NCBI GenBank assembly: GCA_030602565.1 | Contig: JAUVZL010000011.1 | Coordinates: 1 to 55,937, forward strand | Direction: 5' to 3' | DNA: 55,937 nt | Origin: Candidatus Stahliibacteriota bacterium | GTDB lineage: Bacteria > Hydrothermota > Tepidihabitantia > SM23-42 | Shown: piece after piece, positions 1-8,588 of the stretch | How the letters are laid out: every line of letters begins with the position of its first letter | Numbering within the stretch: position 1 is the stretch's first letter | Translations under genes and position numbers: made by a program | The notes under the pieces: model-generated | What the model saw: only the letters and a program-made list of their open reading frames with translations | What the model was told of the DNA's origin: nothing | Database searches by the model: none

Positions 1-2
1 GT

Positions 3-2081
3 GTGAGTGATTCAGTGTATGGTGTGGTTAGTGGTGTATCTGGTGGTGTATTATTAGACAGTGTGGTTAATTTTCCCTTGGTGGTAGCTGGTGGTGTGGT
101 GTCGTCGCAGCCGGATTATTTTAGGGTTGTGGTTGATTCTGCGGGTTGTGAGGTGAGTTATCAGTATCGGGTGTATGAGGGTGGTGTAGGGGTTATCGAT
201 TATGCGGTAGTTTTGGGACCGCCCTCAGCAGTGTGTTCATTGCGTGTATTAGGGCGTCGTGGAGTGGTGTCATTAGAGTGGTTGCCCAGTGGTGGTGCAA
301 GAGGTTATCGTGTGTACCGTGGGTTGTCGCTTAGTGGTCAGTACAGTTTATTGAGTAGTTATTTAGGTGTGGTGAGTTCTTATGAGGATTATACAGTGCA
401 GCCGGGTGTGGATTATTATTATTATGTGGTGGCTTATGATTCATCGATGAATATCAGTATACCTTCAGATACAGTATGCGGTAAAACAAATAATATGTAT
501 GCCCCTGGCTGGCCGCAAACCGTATATGCAGGGGCTTATTCATCACCTAATTTTGGCGACATCGATCCTTTTTATCCGGGTTTAGAGATTGTGGTTTGTG
601 GGGACGATGGCTATGTCTATGCCTGGCACTGTGATGGTTCACCAGTAAGTGGTTCTGATGGTCGACTCTTTGATGCATATGCTGGGAAGATATGGTCGTC
701 ACCGGCAATCGGTGACGTAGATAGCGATGGTCATTACGAGATTGCCTTTGGCGTTCCGAGAAGCAGTGATAATCTATATATCATTAGGTATAACCCTTTT
801 TATGACGAGGTCTCAGTGGTTCCAGGGTGGCCAAAATCCATCGGCGGTGGTGGTTTGGTTTCTTCGCCCGTGCTTGCTGATATTGATGGAGACGGCGACT
901 TAGAAGTGTTTGCAGTGACTAATTCACCGGCTAATATCTATGCATTTCACCATAATGGTCAGCCAGTGTATGAAGACACTACTGGCTTACTGGATTCGTT
1001 GAGCGGCATTCTACGAGGCACTCCAGCAATAGGCGACTTGAATTGTGACGGCAATCTTGAAATCGTATGTTGCGGTGGTAGTGAATCGACACGGCTATAC
1101 GTATGGGATAGATACGGTAATTACTTCCCGCCCTTTCCAGTTATGGTTGAGCCAGACCAGGAATATTCTGTGGTGCTCGGTGATATTGTCGGTGATGAGA
1201 ACCTTGAAATATGCTTTTACACAGGTAACCCTTCTAATAAACTAAACCTGGTTGACCACAACGGAAACATCCTTTGGCAGAAGTCGCTATTAGCCAATTA
1301 TATTGAGTTATGTCCAGCATTTGGAGATGTGGATAATGATGGAACAGTTGAGGTCATCTTTGGCTACAATGACGGACTTAATCTTGGCATCGCGGTCTTT
1401 GATTCTGCTGGTAACTACCTGCCGGGCTTTCCTACACGGGGGCACGATGCTTATCCGCCAATAATCGTTGATGCAAATGGTGATGATGTCTTTGAAGCAT
1501 TGTGCGGCAGCACTGAATGGCAAGTACACGCATATGATGGGATAGGTCATTGGATTCCCGGATTTCCTATTAAGCTGGGCAATCGGGTGAATTCGTCACC
1601 TGCTGCGTATGACATAGATGGAGATGGCAAATTAGAACTTATGGTCAGCTGCTATGACTTCAAATTTCACGTATTTGACCTTGATGGCAGTTTGTTTGAT
1701 TGGCCCCGATTCCATTATGACCCGCATAATTCAGGGTGGTACAAGTCTGGGTATTATGCTGTACACGAGAATATGAGTATGGACAACATTACTCATTTTG
1801 GTTTAGAAGTTTATCCGAATCCATTTAAAAACAGATTAGATATCAGATGGACAATGGAACATGGAAGATGCAAGGCGGAAGATCTGTCCCTAAAGATCTA
1901 CGATGTTGCCGGGCGTTTAATAAAAGATTTTAATCTATCATCTAATATCAACCGTCTAACGTCTCCAATCACCTGGCAAGGTGATGATGACATGGGACGC
2001 TACGTGCCGAGTGGTGTATATTTCGTAAAATTCGAGCACAATCAACAAAGCCGGATCGAGAAAATAGTAAAGATACACTAA
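3..2081 (+). CDS. Secreted FnIII / FG-GAP beta-propeller protein with type IX sorting domain (5' partial)
   Basis: The frame is open to the left edge, so the GTG at position 3 is probably internal and the N-terminus with its signal peptide is missing. Residues about 75-165 look like a fibronectin type III domain (WLPSGGARGYRVYRG, then YYYYVVAYD). About eight FG-GAP/VCBS-like repeats follow (for example AIGDVDSDG, LADIDGDGDLEV, AYDIDGDGKLEL), which should form a beta-propeller with Ca2+-binding DxDxDG loops. The last 85 residues are a type IX secretion C-terminal domain: YPNPF, then IYDVAGRLIKDF, then VPSGVYFVKF. The likely role is a cell-surface or secreted adhesion or binding protein; I see no catalytic motif. 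The first ~470 bases are strikingly rich in G and T (GTG, GGT and AGT codons), unlike the rest of the gene. The stop is followed at once by the promoter of the inositol-phosphate synthase gene. Confidence 0.8.
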   Translation: MSDSVYGVVSGVSGGVLLDSVVNFPLVVAGGVVSSQPDYFRVVVDSAGCEVSYQYRVYEGGVGVIDYAVVLGPPSAVCSLRVLGRRGVVSLEWLPSGGARGYRVYRGLSLSGQYSLLSSYLGVVSSYEDYTVQPGVDYYYYVVAYDSSMNISIPSDTVCGKTNNMYAPGWPQTVYAGAYSSPNFGDIDPFYPGLEIVVCGDDGYVYAWHCDGSPVSGSDGRLFDAYAGKIWSSPAIGDVDSDGHYEIAFGVPRSSDNLYIIRYNPFYDEVSVVPGWPKSIGGGGLVSSPVLADIDGDGDLEVFAVTNSPANIYAFHHNGQPVYEDTTGLLDSLSGILRGTPAIGDLNCDGNLEIVCCGGSESTRLYVWDRYGNYFPPFPVMVEPDQEYSVVLGDIVGDENLEICFYTGNPSNKLNLVDHNGNILWQKSLLANYIELCPAFGDVDNDGTVEVIFGYNDGLNLGIAVFDSAGNYLPGFPTRGHDAYPPIIVDANGDDVFEALCGSTEWQVHAYDGIGHWIPGFPIKLGNRVNSSPAAYDIDGDGKLELMVSCYDFKFHVFDLDGSLFDWPRFHYDPHNSGWYKSGYYAVHENMSMDNITHFGLEVYPNPFKNRLDIRWTMEHGRCKAEDLSLKIYDVAGRLIKDFNLSSNINRLTSPITWQGDDDMGRYVPSGVYFVKFEHNQQSRIEKIVKIH

Positions 2082-2096
2082 ACAACAATATACCAG

Positions 2097-2124
2097 TTGA
2101 CTTTTCAGCAAAAAAATGTACAAT
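2097..2124 (+). promoter_or_regulatory. Promoter of inositol-phosphate synthase gene
   Basis: TTGACT (2097-2102), 16-bp spacer, TACAAT (2119-2124). A start about 7 nt downstream leaves a very short leader with AAGGAGG (2132-2138) before the ATG at 2143. Confidence 0.75.
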
Positions 2125-2142
2125 AAAACATAAGGAGGTTTG

Positions 2143-3240
2143 ATGGTTAAAATTAAAGTTGCTATTATTGGTGTCGGTAACTGTGCATCCAGCTTGGTCC
2201 AAGGTGTCTACTATTACAGAAAAGCAAAAGAAGGTACGATTATACCGGGTATCATGCATACCCGACTTGGTGGTTATCATATTGGTGATATTGACTTCAC
2301 TTTTGGTATAGATATCGATAGAAATAAAGTAGGCAAGGATTTAGCTGAAGCCATCTATACTAAACCCAATAACACATATAAGTTCTGCAGTGTTCCGAAA
2401 CTCAATATTCCAGTTGTCCGCGGCATGGCGCACGATGGTTTGGGATATTACTTGTCCCAGATCATAAAAAAGGCGCCGGGTCCAACCGCCGACATAATTG
2501 GTCTTTTGAAACAGACAAAGACCGATGTTGTCATAAACTTCTTACCGGTTGGCAGTGAAGAGGCTACAAAATGGTATGTCGAGCAAATTTTGACTGCGGG
2601 TTGTGCTTTTATCAACTGCATACCGGTTTTCATAGCAAGCCAAAAATATTGGCAGAAACGGTTTATTGAGAAGGGGTTGCCGGTTTTTGGCGATGACATC
2701 AAATCCCAGGTTGGCGCGACAATTCTCCACCGTGTTCTTGTCAATCTTTTCAATGATCGTGGTGTCAAAATCGAAAGAACATCGCAGCTAAATGTCGGTG
2801 GCAATACTGATTTCTTGAATATGTTAGAACGGTCACGTTTGATTTCCAAAAAGATTTCCAAAACCCAGGCCGTGACCTCTTTATTAAAATATGATATTGA
2901 TGCAGATAATATATATATCGGGCCATCAGATTATGTAGCCTGGCTAAAAGACAAAAAATGGGCATATATGCGATTAGAGGGCAGGACTTTCGGTGATGTT
3001 CCCCTCAATATCGAGTTGAAGCTGGAGGTTTGGGACTCGCCAAATTCTGCAGGGGTTGTGATTGATGCAATAAGATGCGCGAAATTAGCCCTCGACAAAA
3101 AGCTGAGCGGCGCGATAATTGAACCTTCTAGTTATTTCTTCAAGTCGCCTCCTGTTCAGTACCCTGACTATATTTGCCGTGAGAAAACCGGGAACTTCAT
3201 AAAAAAGTACGGGATGAAGAAAAAGCGAAGACGCAAGTAG
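2143..3240 (+). CDS. ino1: Myo-inositol-1-phosphate synthase
   Basis: Converts glucose 6-phosphate to 1L-myo-inositol 1-phosphate with NAD+ as a recycled cofactor. This is the first step towards inositol lipids or inositol-based solutes. The protein opens with a Rossmann dinucleotide motif ([16 protein letters not shown]) and continues with the family-typical [20 protein letters not shown]. The conserved block [15 protein letters not shown] follows, and a second one is close to [12 protein letters not shown]. At 365 residues it matches the short archaeal/actinobacterial type rather than the ~530-residue eukaryotic form. I chose the ATG at 2143 because AAGGAGG ends 4 nt before it; the in-frame TTG at 2140 is too close. 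tmk starts 7 nt after the stop, so the two are probably co-transcribed. Confidence 0.93.
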   Translation: MVKIKVAIIGVGNCASSLVQGVYYYRKAKEGTIIPGIMHTRLGGYHIGDIDFTFGIDIDRNKVGKDLAEAIYTKPNNTYKFCSVPKLNIPVVRGMAHDGLGYYLSQIIKKAPGPTADIIGLLKQTKTDVVINFLPVGSEEATKWYVEQILTAGCAFINCIPVFIASQKYWQKRFIEKGLPVFGDDIKSQVGATILHRVLVNLFNDRGVKIERTSQLNVGGNTDFLNMLERSRLISKKISKTQAVTSLLKYDIDADNIYIGPSDYVAWLKDKKWAYMRLEGRTFGDVPLNIELKLEVWDSPNSAGVVIDAIRCAKLALDKKLSGAIIEPSSYFFKSPPVQYPDYICREKTGNFIKKYGMKKKRRRK

Positions 3241-3247
3241 GTTTTCT

Positions 3248-3889
3248 ATGCACGGCGTTCGGCGCGGCGTTTTAATAACCTTTGAAGGAGTCGAAGGTTC
3301 TGGTAAGACAACGCAGGCAAAAGGTTTGGTCGATTGGCTCTGCGAAAGAGAAATACCGCATATCTTTGTCCGCGAACCTGGTGGTACAACTGTTGGCGAG
3401 GCGATCAGAAGCATTCTCTTGAATCCAGAACATAAAGAAATGCATCAGAAATGCGAGGTGTTGTTGTTCCTTGCGGCGCGTAGCCAACTGACTTACGAGA
3501 AAATTCTTCCAGCGATCCAGCAAAAAAAAGTCGTTGTAGCGGATCGGTTCTATGATTCAACTTATGCGTATCAGGTCTGTGGACGTGATCTTTCACCGCG
3601 ACTAATCTCTGTTTTTAATCGTTTTGCGACCGCCGGGATTAGACCGGATTTGACATTTCTTGTCGATCTTGACATAGCAAAAGGTCGCGTACGGGGTGTC
3701 TTTGATGATCGTATGGAAACAGCAGGTAAAACGTATCATCAAAAAGTACGTGAAGGATATTTGAAGCTGGCACACCGAGCTAAGAAAAGGATTAAGATTC
3801 TCAATGGTGAGAAACTTTTAGATGATTTGAAGCGTGAGGTAGTTGATTATACAAAGGCTTTCTTAATCAGAAAGGGGTATAAATTATGA
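3248..3889 (+). CDS. tmk: Thymidylate kinase
   Basis: Phosphorylates dTMP to dTDP with ATP, a step shared by de novo and salvage dTTP synthesis. The P-loop is FEGVEGSGKTTQ (about residues 13-24). The dTMP-binding DR(F/Y) motif is ADRFYDSTYAYQ, and a LID-like segment follows (FDDRMETAGKTYHQKVREGY). At 213 residues it has the normal family length. Its last bases overlap the start of ctpA by 4 nt (ATGA), so translational coupling is likely. No strong Shine-Dalgarno sequence precedes the ATG; it probably depends on readthrough from the upstream gene. Confidence 0.93.
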   Translation: MHGVRRGVLITFEGVEGSGKTTQAKGLVDWLCEREIPHIFVREPGGTTVGEAIRSILLNPEHKEMHQKCEVLLFLAARSQLTYEKILPAIQQKKVVVADRFYDSTYAYQVCGRDLSPRLISVFNRFATAGIRPDLTFLVDLDIAKGRVRGVFDDRMETAGKTYHQKVREGYLKLAHRAKKRIKILNGEKLLDDLKREVVDYTKAFLIRKGYKL

Positions 3890-5439
3890 AGAAACTGTTG
3901 ATTTTGTTAATTGGTCTATCCCTGATATGTGGTGTATTTATCGGCAATAGTCTGTGGGCACAGGCGGATACTTACACACAATTGCGCATCTTCAACAAGA
4001 TTCTCAAGGAAATCGAGAATAATTACGTTGACGAAATCCCTACTGATAGTTTGATTAAAGGCGCTATCGATGGGATGATTGCGGTTCTCGAGGACCCGCA
4101 CACTGATTTTTTATCAAAACAAGAGTACGAAGCCTTGATGATCTCAACCAAAGGTGCATTTGGCGGTATTGGTGCACAAATCGGTAAACGTAATAATAAG
4201 ATTACTGTAATCTCCCCGCTTGGAGGCACGCCTGCATACCGTGCAGGTTTATTACCGGGTGACGCGATTATTGCGGTTAATGGTGTACCTACTGAAGGAA
4301 AGGGCGTTGATATTGTTGTCCGGGAGATTAGAGGAAAGCCTGGTACGGTAGTTGTTCTATCCATTGAACGGATCATGATCGAGGAACCGTTTGATGTGGA
4401 AATCACAAGGGCGATAATAAAATTGGATGCGGTTCCTTACTACGGGATATTAGACCACTCAATCGGCTATGTACAGCTTGCCAGTTTTTCCCGATCTGCT
4501 GATATTGAGCTCAAGTTGGCTCTGGATTCGCTCTTTTCAGCCGGGGTTGAGAAAATCATCTTTGATCTCAGGTTCAATTCAGGCGGACTCTTGAATGAAG
4601 GGATATCAATCAGCGAGATGTTTCTCTCTAAAAACAAGGATGTCGTGATGACCAAAGGGAGGTTTGAAGGCGAACGTGTCTTACGTTCCAGGAAGTCCTA
4701 TTCATACGGTAATTTCCCGATGATAACTCTGGTCGATGGTGGTTCAGCTTCAGCTTCAGAGATTGTTGCCGGCGCTTTACAGGATTGGGAGAGAAGTTTG
4801 GTTATCGGAACGACGACGTTTGGCAAGGGGTCAGTTCAGCATATAGTTGGACCTTTTGAAGACAGTACAGCATTGCGTATAACAACAGCTCGGTGGTACA
4901 CGCCGTCGGGTCGTAGTATTGACAAACCGGCAAGTGAACAAGGTTACAATGATGACGAGCCAGAAGAATCTGAAGTGCAAGATACATTGAAAATCGAAAA
5001 AAAAGAGTTTACAACACTGGGTCCGTTAAGGCGTAAGATCTATGGTGGGGGTGGTATTACACCCGACATTATTATCAAACCTCCCCAAATGACCAAATTG
5101 GAAACCGAAATATACACAAAAGGATTGAATTTTGATTTCGTGGTACAATATACGGCACGACATAAAGATATCACCAAGGATTTTGAGATCACGGATGACA
5201 TACTGAAAGATTTTGCTGATTACTTACTGAAAAAGGATTTAGAGTTTACGGCTGAGCAATATGATTCAGTCAGGATTCAGTTGAAAAAGAGATTGAAACA
5301 AAATATACACACAAGCCTTTGGGGTTTAAAAGATGGCTATCGTGTGAGGGTCTCAAATGACCTGCTGGTTGCCGAGGCAGTTGACCTGCTAAAGGAGGTG
5401 AGCGCTCAGCAAGACCTTTTTCGTTTTGCTGCAGAGTGA
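3886..5439 (+). CDS. ctpA: S41 family C-terminal processing protease
   Basis: A periplasmic serine protease of the CtpA/CtpB/Prc family, which trims C-termini of envelope proteins. Residues 1-27 are a signal peptide (hydrophobic core, then WAQA). The PDZ domain is about residues 90-170, with PLGGTPAYRAGLLPGD as its binding loop. The catalytic Ser-Lys dyad is S289 in GSASASEI and K314 in TFGKGS, 25 residues apart as in CtpB. About 130 residues follow the protease core and probably form an oligomerisation domain. The gene overlaps tmk by 4 nt. Confidence 0.93.
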   Translation: MKKLLILLIGLSLICGVFIGNSLWAQADTYTQLRIFNKILKEIENNYVDEIPTDSLIKGAIDGMIAVLEDPHTDFLSKQEYEALMISTKGAFGGIGAQIGKRNNKITVISPLGGTPAYRAGLLPGDAIIAVNGVPTEGKGVDIVVREIRGKPGTVVVLSIERIMIEEPFDVEITRAIIKLDAVPYYGILDHSIGYVQLASFSRSADIELKLALDSLFSAGVEKIIFDLRFNSGGLLNEGISISEMFLSKNKDVVMTKGRFEGERVLRSRKSYSYGNFPMITLVDGGSASASEIVAGALQDWERSLVIGTTTFGKGSVQHIVGPFEDSTALRITTARWYTPSGRSIDKPASEQGYNDDEPEESEVQDTLKIEKKEFTTLGPLRRKIYGGGGITPDIIIKPPQMTKLETEIYTKGLNFDFVVQYTARHKDITKDFEITDDILKDFADYLLKKDLEFTAEQYDSVRIQLKKRLKQNIHTSLWGLKDGYRVRVSNDLLVAEAVDLLKEVSAQQDLFRFAAE

Positions 5440-5470
5440 TGAATCTAATCAGGAAAATCAAGAGGATTCA

Positions 5471-5557
5471 ATGGTCGTTTTAATTGCCATCGCTTGCCTG
5501 TTGATTGTGATTCTCCTTTTTAAAATAATCAGTGCCTTTAGGACCAAAAGGAGTTAA
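5471..5557 (+). CDS. Small single-span membrane peptide (28 aa), coupled to purL
   Basis: The ATG at 5471 encodes a 28-residue peptide, MVVLIAIACLLIVILLFK followed by a basic tail ending RTKRS. This is one hydrophobic span with a positive C-terminal anchor. AAGAGG lies 6 nt upstream of the start. Its TAA shares bases with the purL ATG (TAATG), and its last codons (AAAAGGAGT) supply the purL ribosome-binding site. No family is recognised. Real expression is plausible from this architecture, but a leader ORF with no product function is also possible. Confidence 0.5.
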   Translation: MVVLIAIACLLIVILLFKIISAFRTKRS

Positions 5558-8361
5558 TGAACTTGGTTATGTTTCGTGTTGAAATAACAAGAGAAAATGA
5601 CCCGCGCGGCAGGTTGATAAGAGATGATTTCGCGTCTTTTGGTGTTAATGACATTGAGCACATTGAAGTAAGGGATGTTTATTATCTGCACGGTGATATA
5701 TCTAAGGAACAAGCCAAGAGGATCGCAAGTGAACTGCTGTGTGATCCAGTTGTAGAACAATATCGCATTGGAGATCCCGCGGGATTTGAGATTTTGTACA
5801 ACCCCGGCGTTACTGATCCAAAAGAGGACAGCATTAAAAAGGCGATTGCTGATTTGAATATCACGATAGATGCCGCAAAAAGCGGCACTAATTACATTAT
5901 CAAAGGCAGGTATGACGAGGCACGACTTCAGCAAACTGCTAGTTTATTTCTGTTCAACCCTTTGGTTCAGCACATAAAACACGTTAAGGAAGAAGTCTAT
6001 AAACCAGCACCCTATAGACTTTCTGTACATACTATTGATCTTAGTGGCGATCTGAGCAGCATCAGCCATGATATGGGTTTATTTCTGTCTGAGATTGAAA
6101 TGAAACAAATAAGGGAATATTTCAACAAAGAAGGGAAGAAGCCAACTGATGTGGAACTTGAAAGTATCGCCCAAACCTGGAGTGAACACTGTCGGCACAA
6201 GACCTTTTTAGGTAAAATCACAATGAATCACGAACGGATAGATAATTTGTTGAAGAATACGATCATGCGTGCGACCAACGAAATAAGCCACCCGATGTGT
6301 CTTTCTGTATTCCATGATAATTCCGGGGTCATTGACTTTGATGAAGAATACGGTGTGTGTTTCAAGGTAGAAACACATAATCATCCTTCAGCCTTGGAAC
6401 CATATGGTGGTGCAGGTACTGGGATCGGTGGTGTCATACGCGATATACTCGGTACCGGGTTGGGTGCCAAACCTGTGCTGAATACAGATATTTTCTGTTT
6501 TGGAATACCTGATTTTGACTTTCAAAAATTGCCCGGGGGGATCCTCCATCCTCAGACGATCATAAGAGGTGTTATCCGTGGCGTTAGAGACTATGGTAAT
6601 CGTATGGGCATACCCACAGCAAGTGGCGCAATCTACTTTGATGATGATTTTCTGTATAACCCTTTGGTTTATTGTGGCTGTGTTGGACTCGTAAGAAAAG
6701 ACCGCATTAAGAAGAGTGTACAACCTGGTGACGCGGTGCTTCTTGTTGGCGGTCGAACCGGTCGGGACGGCATCCACGGCGTTACTTTTGCATCTGCTGA
6801 ACTCTCTGAGAAATCAGAAAAATCCTGTGTCCAAATCGGTAATCCGATTATGGAAAAGCGTGTTATGGATTGTCTGCTCCGTGTTTCTGATGAAGGGATC
6901 CTCAGTTCATTGACTGATTGTGGCGGTGGTGGTTTATCAAGTGCAGTCGGAGAAATGGGCAAGACCACCGGCGTGAAGGTTTGGCTTGATCGGGTTCCCC
7001 TAAAATACGCGGGATTATCACCCCGTGAAATATGGATTTCCGAGTCGCAGGAACGAATGGTACTCGCGGTTCCCCAGGAACACTTATCAAGGGTTATCAA
7101 AATCTTCCAGAGCGAGCGTGTACCAGCGACTGCCATCGGTGAATTCACGAATGACAAACGGTTACGTTTATTCTATAAGGATGAGTTGGTCTGTGATATT
7201 GATATGGAATTCCTCCATAATGGATTACCAATGCCCTTTAAGAAAGCAAAGATTAAGGTAGTTCCTGAACAACACTATGATTTGCCTAAGCCGATTGAAT
7301 TCAATTCAATTCTCCTTGCCATTGTTAGTAGTCTCAATTCCTGTTCAAGAGAGTGGGTAATAAGAGAGTATGACCATGAAGTTCAAGGTGGTAGTGTTAT
7401 CAAACCTTTATTAGGGGTTGACAATATTGGTCCCCAGGATGGGGTTGTTATTAGACCAAGACTCGATAAGAACCGCGGTATTGTAGTTTCCTGCGGCATT
7501 AATCCGAGCTATGGTAGGCTTGATGCATATAATATGGCGGTTTCAGTTATTGATGAGGCATTGCGTAACCTTGTGGCGACCGGGGGTGACATAAGAAAAG
7601 CCGCGATGCTCGACAACTTCTGTTTTTCTTCGCCTGAGCGCGAAGAGATATTGGGTGATATAGTTATGTCTGCCAGGGGTTGTTATGATGCCGCAGTTGC
7701 TTTTGGTGTGCCTTTTATTTCAGGAAAAGACAGTTTGTACAATGAGTGGGTTGATAATCAGGGTGGGATACATCTAATACCCCCAACCCTTCTCATATCA
7801 GCGATAGGTATTATTGACGATGTTGCCAGGTGCGTAACCATGGATTTGAAAGCTCCAGACAATGACATCTATTTAGTGGGTGAAACAGCTGGCGAACTCG
7901 GCGGATCTGAGTATTTTAGAATATTAGGTATCAAAGTCGGTCAAGTGCCGAAGGTGAATTTGGCGCAAGCACCAAAAATTATGAACCAGGTACACGCTGC
8001 CATGGAAAAAGGTTTGATCCAATCCTGTCACGATCTTTCTGAAGGTGGGCTTGGTCTTGCGATAAGCGAAATGGCTTTTAGTGGCGGGTTTGGTGTAAGG
8101 CTTGACCTGGAAGACGTCATTTTCACTAGTAAGGACAGACGTTTTGATTTTATCCTGTTCGCTGAATCAAATACAAGATTCTTGCTCGAGATTGAGAAAG
8201 TCCATACCGATAAGATAAAGGATATTTTTCAAGGTTTACCAATTGTAAAGATCGGCGAGACGACAAAAGCCAAATACCTAAGGATATTCTTCGGTAAGAA
8301 AAAACTGATTGATCTACCTTTGTCAGTTATTCGAGCAAAATGGAAAAGGAAAGTAGTTTAA
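5557..8361 (+). CDS. purL: PurS-PurL fusion: phosphoribosylformylglycinamidine synthase
   Basis: Fourth step of purine synthesis: FGAR + ATP + ammonia (from glutamine) to FGAM. Residues 1-75 and about 78-150 are two PurS-like modules, each ending in a 'DPVVEQY' or 'NPLVQHI' type segment. The PurL synthase follows from about 165, with the signature AQTWSEHCRHKTFLGK (H211, H214). Other conserved blocks are KVETHNHPSALEPYGGAGTG and HDLSEGGLG. There is no C-terminal glutaminase, so at 934 residues it falls between small PurL (~730) and large PurL (~1300), and a separate PurQ is expected elsewhere. The start overlaps the stop of the 28-residue peptide gene. Confidence 0.93.
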   Translation: MNLVMFRVEITRENDPRGRLIRDDFASFGVNDIEHIEVRDVYYLHGDISKEQAKRIASELLCDPVVEQYRIGDPAGFEILYNPGVTDPKEDSIKKAIADLNITIDAAKSGTNYIIKGRYDEARLQQTASLFLFNPLVQHIKHVKEEVYKPAPYRLSVHTIDLSGDLSSISHDMGLFLSEIEMKQIREYFNKEGKKPTDVELESIAQTWSEHCRHKTFLGKITMNHERIDNLLKNTIMRATNEISHPMCLSVFHDNSGVIDFDEEYGVCFKVETHNHPSALEPYGGAGTGIGGVIRDILGTGLGAKPVLNTDIFCFGIPDFDFQKLPGGILHPQTIIRGVIRGVRDYGNRMGIPTASGAIYFDDDFLYNPLVYCGCVGLVRKDRIKKSVQPGDAVLLVGGRTGRDGIHGVTFASAELSEKSEKSCVQIGNPIMEKRVMDCLLRVSDEGILSSLTDCGGGGLSSAVGEMGKTTGVKVWLDRVPLKYAGLSPREIWISESQERMVLAVPQEHLSRVIKIFQSERVPATAIGEFTNDKRLRLFYKDELVCDIDMEFLHNGLPMPFKKAKIKVVPEQHYDLPKPIEFNSILLAIVSSLNSCSREWVIREYDHEVQGGSVIKPLLGVDNIGPQDGVVIRPRLDKNRGIVVSCGINPSYGRLDAYNMAVSVIDEALRNLVATGGDIRKAAMLDNFCFSSPEREEILGDIVMSARGCYDAAVAFGVPFISGKDSLYNEWVDNQGGIHLIPPTLLISAIGIIDDVARCVTMDLKAPDNDIYLVGETAGELGGSEYFRILGIKVGQVPKVNLAQAPKIMNQVHAAMEKGLIQSCHDLSEGGLGLAISEMAFSGGFGVRLDLEDVIFTSKDRRFDFILFAESNTRFLLEIEKVHTDKIKDIFQGLPIVKIGETTKAKYLRIFFGKKKLIDLPLSVIRAKWKRKVV

Positions 8362-8376
8362 GTGCAGTAGCATAAA

Positions 8377-8586
8377 CGCAGTATCGTTCCTACGGAACTT
8401 GCAGTATCATACCGACTTACGTCGGAATTCGCAGTATCACCCCGACCTTTGGTCGGGGTTCGCAGTATCGTTCAGATGATATCTGAACTCGCAACTAATT
8501 TTTTTAATCTGACGAGCGGAACGATCCTGCGAGCCGAAGGCGATTCTGCGTTTCCTGCGAGTCCCGAGTAATCGGGACGATACTGC
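8377..8586. repeat. Tandem variable-stem hairpin array, constant word GCAGTATC
   Basis: Between the convergent purL and protease genes, CGCAGTATC (or one-base variants) recurs at 8377, 8400, 8430 and 8461, with CGCA again at 8490. A different perfect hairpin sits between each pair: GTTCC/GGAAC, CCGAC/GTCGG, ACCCCGACC/GGTCGGGGT and GTTCAGAT/ATCTGAAC, with 3-4 nt loops. A mirror set follows in the opposite orientation: GATCCTGCG, GATTCTGCG, and GTCCCGA/TCGGGAC closed by GATACTGCG. Some of these hairpins may act as a bidirectional terminator, but the constant word and changing stems suggest a repeat family. Confidence 0.85.
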
Positions 8587-8588
8587 GT

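Noticed and set aside
8377-8586. CRISPR array
   Set aside because: The repeated word is only 8-9 bases, spacings vary (23-31 bp), the 'spacers' are self-complementary and half the array is inverted; no cas genes are present.
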